A DNA stretch of 13,460 nucleotides from Clostridia bacterium (GTDB lineage Bacteria; Bacillota_A; Clostridia; UMGS1810). The notes beneath the pieces were generated by a model. That model did no database searches. It saw only the letters and a list, made by a program, of their open reading frames with translations, and was not told the origin of the DNA. Position 1 is the first letter of the stretch. Each line of letters begins with the position of its first letter. Where the stretch lies: the NCBI GenBank assembly GCA_017437345.1, contig JAFSBJ010000150.1, forward strand, positions 1 to 13,460, written 5' to 3'. Positions 8,568 to 13,460 of this stretch are shown in pieces. The translations under genes were made by a program, and so were the position numbers.

Positions 8568-9110
8568 TTAATCTTTCTTTGTGTTTTTTTCTATATGCTC
8601 AATAATTGCCACATAGAAATCCTTTGTATGCTCTTTGAAATATTCGCATATTTCCTTTGCCTTTTGCTTTGGTCCTGCATACATTTCAAAATCAAGAAGC
8701 TTTATATTATCCTCAAGAATTCCGCAATGCACCTTATATTCCTGCTCACTTATGGGGATATAGTTGGCATAGATTTTATTCCTGTCTGATTTATCGTTAT
8801 TGATTTCTTCGGCGCTCATTTCTATCTTTTCTCTCACGCTGGCAGGGATTTTTGTTTCAAAAAAGTCACACATCTCCACCCCGGCAGGAGTAAGCGAAAA
8901 AAGAGATTCACCATCAACAATATATTCATCAATGCTTCCAAGCTCTGAAAGCTCATTTATATATCCCTGAATCTCAAAATAGTTTATATCCGCAGCTGCG
9001 GTTATTACCTGGCTTAAAAGCGAATAAGAAGGGCTTTTATTAAGTTGTTTTATGGAATATAAAATAATAAGCTTTGTTTCGTAATCGTCGGGCTTATATC
9101 TATGGAGCAT
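8568..9110 (-). CDS. DUF4364 winged-helix-like protein
   Basis: This 180-residue protein matches the Clostridial DUF4364 family. The N-terminal part (about 10-95) reads like a winged helix-turn-helix: LIILYSIKQL, then a recognition-helix-like segment around INYFEIQGYINELSELGSI, then a wing ending FSLTPAGVEM. A typical IPASVREKI segment (89-97) links to a mixed C-terminal part ending in a charged helix. No catalytic motif is visible. A DNA-binding or regulatory role is inferred from the fold, not known. The ATG at 9110 has an excellent GAGGTGA ribosome binding site. It heads a two-gene operon with the PPTase. A weak promoter (TTTAAA, 17 bp, TATAGT) overlaps the upstream terminator, but I would not rely on it. 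Confidence 0.8.
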   Translation of the reverse strand: MLHRYKPDDYETKLIILYSIKQLNKSPSYSLLSQVITAAADINYFEIQGYINELSELGSIDEYIVDGESLFSLTPAGVEMCDFFETKIPASVREKIEMSAEEINNDKSDRNKIYANYIPISEQEYKVHCGILEDNIKLLDFEMYAGPKQKAKEICEYFKEHTKDFYVAIIEHIEKNTKKD

Positions 9111-9164
9111 ACTATCACCTCATTTACAAGGAACTATAAAGGTATAGCCTAATGTTTTAAAATT

Positions 9165-9214
9165 AAAATCCGCTCCTGAGAGCGGATTTTTTCATTTTCT
9201 TTTCACTCTTCACT
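9165..9214 (-). terminator. HPr-gene terminator inside repeat copy B
   Basis: An 11-bp stem, AAAATCCGCTC (9165-9175) with GAGCGGATTTT (9180-9190) and a 4-base loop, has T runs on both sides. It is preceded on the minus strand by AGTGAAGAGTGAAAAG (9199-9214) and GAAAATG. This is the same order of parts as copy A at 7566-7625, in inverted orientation. It follows the HPr-like gene by about 16 bp of pyrimidine-rich repeat. Confidence 0.8.
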
Positions 9215-9229
9215 ATTCTCTTTTCACTA

Positions 9230-9460
9230 TTACTCTACTGTATAAGGCTTAAGCTCTGCCATAATGCTATCAGCATCTTCTGTGTGGAAGTTAACACAGA
9301 TTGGCTTTGTTAAATCAAGACTGAAAATACCCATGATAGATTTTGCATCAACCACATATCTGCCTGATACTAAATCAATGTCAAAGTCATATTTGCTTAC
9401 AATATTTACAAAATCTTTAACATCGGTGTTTGAAAAAAGTGATACATTAATAGTTTTCAT
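9230..9460 (-). CDS. HPr-like protein lacking the active-site histidine
   Basis: This 76-residue protein has the HPr fold signature. The regulatory-serine region KSIMGIFSLDL (40-50) aligns with HPr KSIMGVMSLG, making Ser41 the counterpart of Ser46. The GLHARPA segment that carries phosphorylatable His15 in HPr is absent: residues 10-20 read SNTDVKDFVNI, and the only histidine is H59. It therefore cannot pass phosphate in the sugar PTS, but could be a target of HPr kinase, as Crh is, or have diverged further. I chose ATG 9460 because AGGAGG lies eight bases upstream; a GTG at 9481 would put that site inside the gene. It has its own strong promoter and a terminator, so it is monocistronic and divergent from mtaB. 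Confidence 0.85.
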   Translation of the reverse strand: MKTINVSLFSNTDVKDFVNIVSKYDFDIDLVSGRYVVDAKSIMGIFSLDLTKPICVNFHTEDADSIMAELKPYTVE

Positions 9461-9510
9461 TTTAGTTGCCTCCTGTGACACTTGATATTCAGGGAGAACC
9501 CTGTATTATT

Positions 9511-9539
9511 ATGATACAACCTAATTCCCAAAGTGTCAA
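9511..9539 (-). promoter_or_regulatory. Promoter of the HPr-like gene
   Basis: On the minus strand a perfect TTGACA (9534-9539), a 17 bp spacer and TATCAT (9511-9516) place the start near 9504. The leader begins with a small hairpin, CAGGG/CCCTG (9490-9503). The -35 box lies in AAGTGTCA (9531-9538), which is repeated inverted as TGACACTT at 9476-9483. Confidence 0.82.
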
Positions 9540-9556
9540 GAGTCACTTAATGCCCC

Positions 9557-9584
9557 TTGAAAATATTTGTAAATAGTGTATAAT
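9557..9584 (+). promoter_or_regulatory. Promoter of mtaB
   Basis: TTGAAA (9557-9562), a 16 bp spacer and TATAAT (9579-9584) give a good promoter. Its -35 box is only 17 bp from that of the divergent HPr-like gene, so the two could be co-regulated. Confidence 0.8.
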
Positions 9585-9616
9585 ATATTTTACGAAATCT
9601 ATTAGGAGAAAAGCAT

Positions 9617-10909
9617 ATGAAAAAGGTTGCATTTTGCACACTAGGCTGCAAGGTTAATCAATATGAAACAGAAGCAATGACCTCTCTTTTTAAAAACAGA
9701 GGCTATGAAATTGCATCGTTTCAGGATATTTGCGATATTTATGTTATAAACACCTGCACTGTCACCGGAGAAGGAGAGAGAAAATCCCGCCAGATGATAC
9801 GCCGCGCCCACGGTGCAAACCCCAAAAGTATTATAGTTGTTACAGGATGTATGAGCCAGGTTTCACCCGAAAAGGTTGCACAGATAGAGGGTGTTTCCAT
9901 TGTTATGGGAACATCGGAAAGAGCAAGAATAGTTGAAATCGTTGAAGAATATATTGAGAAAAACAAAAAGCCTCAGATTGAGGACATAATGAAAAAAAGA
10001 GACTACGAGGAAATGCACATATTCTCATATGAAGATAAAACCCGTGCCTTTGTTAAAATTGAAGACGGATGCACAGAGTTTTGCTCATATTGCATTATTC
10101 CCTTTGCCAGAGGGCCTGTTAGAAGCAGAAATCCTGAAAGTATTAAAAAGGAGGTTGAAACCCTTGCCGAAAATGGCTACAGGGAAATTGTTTTAACAGG
10201 AATTCACATTGGCTCCTACGGAAAGGATTTAAAAGATAAAACCCTTATTGACGCCATTAAAGCGGCAAATGAGGTTGAAAAAATCAAAAGAATACGCCTG
10301 GGCTCTGTGGAACCAAGGGTTTTAACAGAAGCCTTTATAAACAAAATAAAAAATATGCCAAAGGTATGCGACCATTTCCACATTTCCCTTCAGAGCGGAT
10401 GCGACCGTACCTTAAAGGCTATGAACAGAAAATACACCACCAAAGAATATGAGCTTTGCGTGGAAAACTTAAGAAAAGCCTATAAAAACCCTGCCATAAC
10501 AACAGATATTATAGCCGGATTTCCCGGAGAGAGCGAAGATGATTTTATAGCTTCCTGCGATTTTATGGAAAAAATCAGATTTAGCGAGGCCCACATCTTT
10601 CCCTATTCTGCCCGAAGCGGCACAAAGGCGGCAGGGTTTCCCAATCAGCTTGAAAAGAAGCTGAAAAACGAAAGAGCCGGAAAAATGATAGAAATTTCAA
10701 AAAGGCTTCACAACGAATACCTTTCAGAATTTATCGGACAGATAAAGGAGGTTCTTTTTGAAAGAAAAACAAAGGATGGCTATTTTGAAGGGCATATGTC
10801 AAATTATATATGCGTGAGGGTAAAATCCGATGAAGATTTGTCTCACACTTTCAGAGATGTTATAATCCAATCTGTTGAAAATGGAATTGCATATGGAAAA
10901 CTAAACTGA
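9617..10909 (+). CDS. mtaB: tRNA t6A37 methylthiotransferase MtaB
   Basis: This is a 430-residue radical-SAM enzyme of the MtaB/YqeV group, which converts t6A to ms2t6A at position 37 of tRNAs reading ANN codons. The N-terminal methylthiotransferase domain carries the three auxiliary-cluster cysteines C11 (LGCKVNQ), C47 (NTCTVT) and C78 (VTGCMSQ). The radical-SAM motif CxxxCxxC is C152, C156 and C159 in DGCTEFCSYCIIPFARG. A TRAM-like RNA-binding domain occupies about residues 365-430. The opening FCTLGCKVNQYE separates MtaB from MiaB and RimO. The ATG at 9617 has AGGAG eight bases upstream. It is transcribed alone from 9557-9584 and ends at a strong palindromic terminator shared with the convergent AraC-type gene. 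Nothing is missing. Confidence 0.95.
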   Translation: MKKVAFCTLGCKVNQYETEAMTSLFKNRGYEIASFQDICDIYVINTCTVTGEGERKSRQMIRRAHGANPKSIIVVTGCMSQVSPEKVAQIEGVSIVMGTSERARIVEIVEEYIEKNKKPQIEDIMKKRDYEEMHIFSYEDKTRAFVKIEDGCTEFCSYCIIPFARGPVRSRNPESIKKEVETLAENGYREIVLTGIHIGSYGKDLKDKTLIDAIKAANEVEKIKRIRLGSVEPRVLTEAFINKIKNMPKVCDHFHISLQSGCDRTLKAMNRKYTTKEYELCVENLRKAYKNPAITTDIIAGFPGESEDDFIASCDFMEKIRFSEAHIFPYSARSGTKAAGFPNQLEKKLKNERAGKMIEISKRLHNEYLSEFIGQIKEVLFERKTKDGYFEGHMSNYICVRVKSDEDLSHTFRDVIIQSVENGIAYGKLN

Positions 10910-10910
10910 T

Positions 10911-10952
10911 AACATAAGGCGGAGAAAAATTAATTTTTCTCCGCCTTATGTT
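10911..10952. terminator. Perfect palindromic bidirectional terminator
   Basis: Positions 10911-10952 form a perfect 42-bp inverted repeat (21 bp per arm). The arm begins AACATAAGGCGGAGAAAAA and the central bases supply the loop. It lies between convergent mtaB and the AraC-type gene, ending 6 bp before the latter's stop codon. The arm resembles that of the terminator at 6098-6142. Confidence 0.92.
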
Positions 10953-10958
10953 ATATTT

Positions 10959-11849
10959 CTATATATGCTTTTCTTTATTAACAATAGCTTTAACTGAATT
11001 GCTGTATTGTGAAGGACTCATCCCTGTCACCTTTTTAAACTGTCTTGAAAAATAATGAACTGTGGAATAGCCGAGCATATAGGCTATCTGGGTTATATTA
11101 TAATTATCTTCTCTCAAATGCTTTTTGGCAAGCTCAGTTTTTAAATAAATAAAATGCTCAATAGGCCCTCTTCCGAGGTTATTTGCAAAAAGGGCGGATA
11201 GAGCGGCTTTGCTCATACCTGTGTATACACAAAGGTCATCCAGGGTGAGCCGCTGACCAATCTGCAGATTCATATAGTTTAAAATATATTCCAGGGTGGA
11301 ATTTATGCTGTTGCTCTTTGGCAGGGAATATTGGCATGCATCATTATCCCTCATAAATGAAATCAGAAGCTCCGTCAGATACAATTTCAAAAGCTGCTCT
11401 GAGCCTATGGGCTGCTCCTGATGCCTTGTTAAATCACAGGCATAAGTGTCGCTAAGAGGGGTGGAAAAGGAATTGGAAAATTCCACAATTATCTTTGAAA
11501 TAAGGCTCTTTTGTGCCTGACCGACTGCCATTATCTTGTTTTCAAAAAAACTCATTGCTTCGTCATTGCAGCTGAAGGTGGCAATAACAATATTTGGTGC
11601 AATAGAACCGTTTGCCCTTAATGTGTGCCACTCATTAGGCTTATGGAAAATTATTTTTCCATGGTCTAAAAGAAAGTCCTCATTATCAGCTGTTGCAATG
11701 ATTTCACCCTTATCAACATACACAAACTCCCAGAAATCGTGGGTTTCACCAACGAAGCTGTAGTCCTTTGAATATTCAAAATAGTGAACGGTGAAAAGCT
11801 GTTCAATATTTATAGTTTCATTAAGTCTCACGCCTTTATATGTAAGCAT
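10959..11849 (-). CDS. AraC-family transcriptional regulator
   Basis: This is a 296-residue one-component regulator. The N-terminal cupin-like effector domain (about 15-110) contains HDFWEFVYVDKGE (38-49) and the FHKPNEWHTL segment (68-77) typical of AraC sensor domains. The C-terminal DNA-binding domain (about 185-290) has two helix-turn-helix units: LTLDDLCVYTGMSKAALSAL, and NITQIAYMLGYSTVHYFSRQ followed by FKKVTGMSPSQY. Such proteins usually respond to sugars or metabolites and activate adjacent genes; here no catabolic target is adjacent, so the regulon is unknown. The ATG at 11849 is preceded by AGGTGAT. An ATATCGC hairpin array begins only 28 bp upstream, where the promoter would be expected, and I could not identify a promoter there. 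Confidence 0.92.
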   Translation of the reverse strand: MLTYKGVRLNETINIEQLFTVHYFEYSKDYSFVGETHDFWEFVYVDKGEIIATADNEDFLLDHGKIIFHKPNEWHTLRANGSIAPNIVIATFSCNDEAMSFFENKIMAVGQAQKSLISKIIVEFSNSFSTPLSDTYACDLTRHQEQPIGSEQLLKLYLTELLISFMRDNDACQYSLPKSNSINSTLEYILNYMNLQIGQRLTLDDLCVYTGMSKAALSALFANNLGRGPIEHFIYLKTELAKKHLREDNYNITQIAYMLGYSTVHYFSRQFKKVTGMSPSQYSNSVKAIVNKEKHI

Positions 11850-11877
11850 TTTATCACCTGCTTTATTTTAAAATCTC

Positions 11878-11985
11878 GTCGCGTCAGCGACATATCGTGT
11901 TGCTTGCAACATATCGCATTACAAAGTAATATATCGCAAATTCCGTCAGGAATTTATATCGCTGCTGTGATTTACACCGCAATGG
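11878..11985. repeat. ATATCGC-punctuated mini-hairpin array, left copy
   Basis: Four copies of ATATCG(C) occur at 11892, 11911, 11931 and 11956, each directly after a small hairpin. The hairpins share form but not sequence: GTCGC-GTCA-GCGAC (11878-11891), GTTGC-TT-GCAAC (11899-11910), ATTAC-AAA-GTAAT (11918-11930) and AAATTCC-GTCA-GGAATTT (11938-11955). A degenerate fifth unit follows to about 11985. Spacing between heptamers is 19, 20 and 25 bp. It lies upstream of the AraC-type gene. I do not recognise a named repeat family. Confidence 0.8.
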
Positions 11986-11992
11986 CTAGGGT

Positions 11993-12011
11993 TTAGATGC
12001 CACGCATCTAA
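11993..12011. repeat. Hairpin TTAGATGC/GCATCTAA
   Basis: A perfect 8-bp stem with loop CAC joins the end of the ATATCGC array to the first DUF559-flanking repeat. It may be a further unit of either repeat; there is no adjacent heptamer. Confidence 0.5.
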
Positions 12012-12110
12012 GCCTCCCTCGACATAGGCCCCCTTGCCTAAAGGGGGCTGTCAGCGTAGCTGACTGGGGGATTCACAGGAGGTGTCAGCCGCAGGTTGAC
12101 GGAGGGATTT
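12012..12110 (-). repeat. Left flanking repeat of the DUF559 cassette
   Basis: Read on the minus strand this is a chain of CCCTCC/CCCCC-type segments separated by hairpins: GTCAACC-TGC-GGCTGAC (12085-12101), GTCAGC-TAC-GCTGAC (12051-12064 region) and CCCTTTAGGCAAGGG (12031-12045). It belongs, as I recall, to a repeat common in gut Firmicutes. Its first part is translated as the C-terminal tail and stop of the DUF559 protein. The 15-base core is repeated inverted at 12486-12500. Confidence 0.7.
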
Positions 12111-12455
12111 TTTTACAGCATTATCAATATATTGGCATACTCCCTCAAAATTTCTATTTACCTCGTTATTCGGTATTCTAATAACAATCAAATTTCTTTG
12201 TTCTATTTTTTCTGTTCTGATTTTGTCTTTTAGCAATCCCTTTTCCTCATAATGCTGTGAACCATCAAGCTCAATTATCAATCTCGCACTATGACAATAA
12301 AAATCAACAATATAATTATCAATTACTTTTTGCCTTAAAAACCTAACGGGATAGCTTTTCAAGAAATCATACCAAAGATGTCGTTCTTCTTTTGTCATAT
12401 TTTTACGCAGAGTTCTTGCATTTGTTGTTAATTCTGTATTGTGTTTTCTTTCCAT
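12051..12455 (-). CDS. DUF559 endonuclease-like protein
   Basis: This is a 134-residue protein with a DUF559 domain (about 14-112), related to very-short-patch-repair and restriction-like endonucleases. Visible family features are the LRKNMTKEERHLW start, FLRQKVIDNYIVDFYC (D51), LIIELDGSQHYE (E62, D64, H68), D77 and R80, and RIPNNEV (93-99). The acidic/histidine set is consistent with a metal-dependent nuclease, but activity is not established for this family. The last 19 residues (KSLRQPAADTSCESPSQLR) are encoded by the flanking repeat and are probably not part of the fold. The ribosome binding site GGAGGG, four bases before the ATG, also lies in a repeat. It appears to be a small cassette embedded in repeats, which suggests mobility together with them. 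Confidence 0.82.
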   Translation of the reverse strand: MERKHNTELTTNARTLRKNMTKEERHLWYDFLKSYPVRFLRQKVIDNYIVDFYCHSARLIIELDGSQHYEEKGLLKDKIRTEKIEQRNLIVIRIPNNEVNRNFEGVCQYIDNAVKKSLRQPAADTSCESPSQLR

Positions 12456-12508
12456 CTATCCCTCCACCGCTAAAGCGGTCCCCCTCCCTTTAGGCAAGGG
12501 AGGCTTTT
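12456..12508 (+). repeat. Right flanking repeat of the DUF559 cassette
   Basis: CCCTCC is followed by the hairpin ACCGCT-AA-AGCGGT and then CCTCCCTT-TAGGC-AAGGGAGG with a T6 run, which could terminate rightward transcripts. The core CCCTTTAGGCAAGGG (12486-12500) is the inverse of 12031-12045. On the minus strand, its edge supplies the GGAGGG ribosome binding site of the DUF559 gene. Confidence 0.7.
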
Positions 12509-12524
12509 TTCATTTCGCCAAATT

Positions 12525-12554
12525 TCGACAATCTTCATATAAAGACTGTATAAT
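12525..12554 (+). promoter_or_regulatory. Possible orphan rightward promoter
   Basis: TCGACA (12525-12530), an 18 bp spacer and TATAAT (12549-12554) resemble a promoter, but no gene follows on this strand. A transcript would run into the hairpin at 12609-12640 and could be a short RNA or antisense to the toxin 3' end. Confidence 0.3.
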
Positions 12555-12608
12555 CTGGATGCCAATGTTTTTAACATCTTATTTATAACAAGTTTGGAGT
12601 AAAAACTT

Positions 12609-12640
12609 AACCGATGCAGACAGAAACTTCTACATCGGTT
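12609..12640 (-). terminator. Terminator of the toxin-antitoxin operon
   Basis: AACCGATG (12609-12616) and CATCGGTT (12633-12640) form an 8-bp stem with a partly paired interior (AGAA/TTCT). On the minus strand a GTTTTT run follows. It lies four bases past the toxin stop codon. Confidence 0.72.
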
Positions 12641-12644
12641 TTAG

Positions 12645-12920
12645 TTAAAACAAATCGCTGTGTGTTCCCGTTCGAGTCAAACCCAATACAAGCAAATCTC
12701 TCTCGATTCTGTAAATCAAAAGCCAGTCAGGTTCAATATGACATTCTCTTGATCCTCTATAATCTCCATATAGCGGATGATCAAGATATTTTTCCGGAAG
12801 CTGATCTCCGTTAGCCAAAATATCAACAACTTCTTTTAACAAGTCCATATTATAGCCACGCTTTTGAGCAAGCTTATAATCTTTTTTAAATCTGGTTGAC
12901 ATCTCTATTTGATACTTCAT
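12645..12920 (-). CDS. YafQ-type mRNA interferase toxin (RelE/ParE superfamily)
   Basis: This is a 91-residue toxin of the RelE superfamily, YafQ branch, which cuts mRNA on the ribosome. Residues matching the YafQ active site are present: H48 (DHPL), H61 and D65 in ECHIEPDWLLIY, H87 and C-terminal F91. The segment LPEKYLDHPLYGDYRGSREC is also characteristic. Length is typical. Its ATG overlaps the antitoxin stop codon as ATGA (12917-12920), the usual arrangement for coupled translation. No frameshift or missing catalytic residue is seen, so it is probably active. A terminator follows immediately. Confidence 0.93.
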   Translation of the reverse strand: MKYQIEMSTRFKKDYKLAQKRGYNMDLLKEVVDILANGDQLPEKYLDHPLYGDYRGSRECHIEPDWLLIYRIERDLLVLGLTRTGTHSDLF

Positions 12921-13192
12921 GATTCTAAATCCTCAAAAAGCTCTTTTGTGCTAGAATATCTTTTCGCCGGTATCTTTCCACTTAACATATCATCCATTTC
13001 TTTAATAGCAGCAACAGTTTCTGCATTTGGAATATCAGTTGCAATTTCAAAAGGTATTCTTCCCTGTCTAACAACTTGCCTCAAAAACATATTCATAGCT
13101 GTTGTCATATTAAGCCCCATATCAGAAAACATTGCATCCGCCTGTTTTTTTAACTCTTTATCCATACGAATACTCATATTTACAGTTGCCAT
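12917..13192 (-). CDS. RelB/DinJ-family antitoxin
   Basis: This is a 91-residue antitoxin. The N-terminal ribbon-helix-helix MATVNMSIRMDKELKKQADA (1-20), followed by MFSDMGLNMTTAMNMFLRQV, is the standard RelB/DinJ DNA-binding and dimerisation domain; PFEIATDIPNAET (about 48-60) is the typical linker. The C-terminal half would wrap and block the toxin. I chose ATG 13192 because AAGGAGG lies nine bases upstream; an upstream extension to 13234 would run back through that site and the promoter. The protein is expected to repress its own promoter together with the toxin, and an inverted repeat overlapping the -10 box fits this. Confidence 0.92.
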   Translation of the reverse strand: MATVNMSIRMDKELKKQADAMFSDMGLNMTTAMNMFLRQVVRQGRIPFEIATDIPNAETVAAIKEMDDMLSGKIPAKRYSSTKELFEDLES

Positions 13193-13225
13193 AATGTATA
13201 ACCTCCTTACTTTAGTATATACATT
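13193..13225. promoter_or_regulatory. Candidate autoregulatory operator of the toxin-antitoxin operon
   Basis: AATGTATA (13193-13200) and TATACATT (13218-13225) form a perfect 8-bp inverted repeat with 17 bp between arms. One arm overlaps the -10 box and the other lies at the antitoxin start. A further palindrome, GTATATAC (13215-13222), sits beside it. This fits binding by a ribbon-helix-helix repressor, but is inference. Confidence 0.5.
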
Positions 13226-13251
13226 GTACCACAAAATATGTGCATCGTCAA
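13223..13251 (-). promoter_or_regulatory. Promoter of the toxin-antitoxin operon
   Basis: On the minus strand TTGACG (13246-13251), a 17 bp spacer and TACAAT (13223-13228) give a strong promoter. The leader is about 25 bases and contains AAGGAGG. Confidence 0.85.
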
Positions 13252-13309
13252 TACATTCTGTTAAATTTTAGATCATGTTTTATACAATATTCGACATTCT
13301 TTACTATGA

Positions 13310-13331
13310 TTTTGTCAAGTCAGGGACAAAA
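13310..13331. repeat. Hairpin TTTTGTC/GACAAAA
   Basis: A 7-bp perfect inverted repeat with an 8-base loop lies between the toxin-antitoxin promoter and the right-hand array. It may mark the array edge or be a weak terminator; nothing decides between these. Confidence 0.4.
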
Positions 13332-13336
13332 ATTTG

Positions 13337-13460
13337 GCGATATACTCGCTCATGCTCGTGCGATATATTTTCGCTCCGTTCAAATGCGATATAACCTCAC
13401 GCCCTTCGGTTGCGATATGATATAAATTCCTTTTCTCGTCCCGAAGGGACATATCGCATC
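13337..13460. repeat. GCGATAT array, right copy (runs off the window)
   Basis: GCGATAT occurs at 13337, 13360, 13386 and 13412 (spacings 23, 26 and 26 bp), and as ATATCGC at 13451. This is the same heptamer as the left array in opposite orientation. Intervening units are less regular: GTCCC-GAA-GGGAC (13439-13450 region) is a clean hairpin, a unit bounded by AACC and GGTT is partial, and the others are degenerate. The array continues past the window end. Confidence 0.72.

Noticed and set aside
9461..9481. GTG 9481 as start of the HPr-like gene
   Set aside because: It would place the AGGAGG ribosome binding site inside the coding region; ATG 9460 is correctly spaced and begins the HPr fold.
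11878..11985. CRISPR array
   Set aside because: The repeated unit is only 7 bases, spacers are 12-18 bases and self-complementary, and no cas genes are present.
12614..12814. 66-codon plus-strand frame over the toxin
   Set aside because: Antisense shadow of the toxin gene, with no ribosome binding site.
13193..13234. N-terminal extension of the antitoxin to 13234
   Set aside because: The extension covers the -10 box and the AAGGAGG site, and the family begins at the MATVNMS segment.
12909..13271. 120-codon open frame on the plus strand over the antitoxin
   Set aside because: It is antisense to a confident antitoxin gene, has no ribosome binding site and its hydrophobic translation matches nothing I know.
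13337..13460. CRISPR array or tandem repeat of the right edge
   Set aside because: Same heptamer pattern with short variable units; repeats are far too short for CRISPR and the units are not identical copies.

Overview
The window looks like chromosomal DNA from a low-to-mid GC Gram-positive bacterium of the class Clostridia, probably an uncultured gut lineage. The evidence is an isoleucine-type T-box leader, strong AGGAGG-like ribosome binding sites, TTGACA/TATAAT promoters with 16-18 bp spacers, a DUF4364 protein, an MtaB/YqeV-type methylthiotransferase, and dispersed hairpin repeats of a kind I associate with gut Firmicutes. The taxonomic call is inference; no rRNA or tRNA gene is present.

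Left part (1-4422). A promoter and most of a T-box leader point left off the window edge, probably toward ileS. Right of it is a minus-strand operon of three membrane transporters, transcribed MATE exporter, then a CLC channel/antiporter, then an EamA/DMT permease. It starts with TTG and GTG codons, has one overlap, and has its own promoter at 4019-4046. Its upstream gap shares space with a MITE-like inverted-repeat element and with the promoter of the rightward operon.

Middle part (4423-10952). A rightward pair encodes a metallo-beta-lactamase-fold hydrolase and a Cof-type HAD phosphatase, and ends in a long hairpin terminator shared with the convergent enolase gene. A 396-base gap full of hairpins follows. 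Next come a leftward pair (DUF4364 winged-helix protein and Sfp-type phosphopantetheinyl transferase), a leftward single gene for an HPr-like protein lacking the phosphorylatable histidine, and, divergent from it, mtaB. An AraC-type regulator converges on mtaB across a perfect 42-bp palindromic terminator.

Right part (11850-13460). This is an accessory, repeat-rich region. It holds an array of small unlike-sequence hairpins separated by ATATCGC, a DUF559 endonuclease-like gene whose ribosome binding site and C-terminal codons lie inside flanking repeats, a YafQ/DinJ-type toxin-antitoxin operon, and a second array of the same heptamer in the opposite orientation running off the right edge.

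Most genes are ordinary housekeeping or transporter genes. The least explained signals are the ATATCGC hairpin arrays, the DUF559 cassette embedded in repeats, an inverted pair of repeat-terminator elements bracketing the DUF4364/PPTase operon, and the histidine-less HPr. I see no large undescribed multi-gene system; the right-hand repeat region is the best candidate for new biology.
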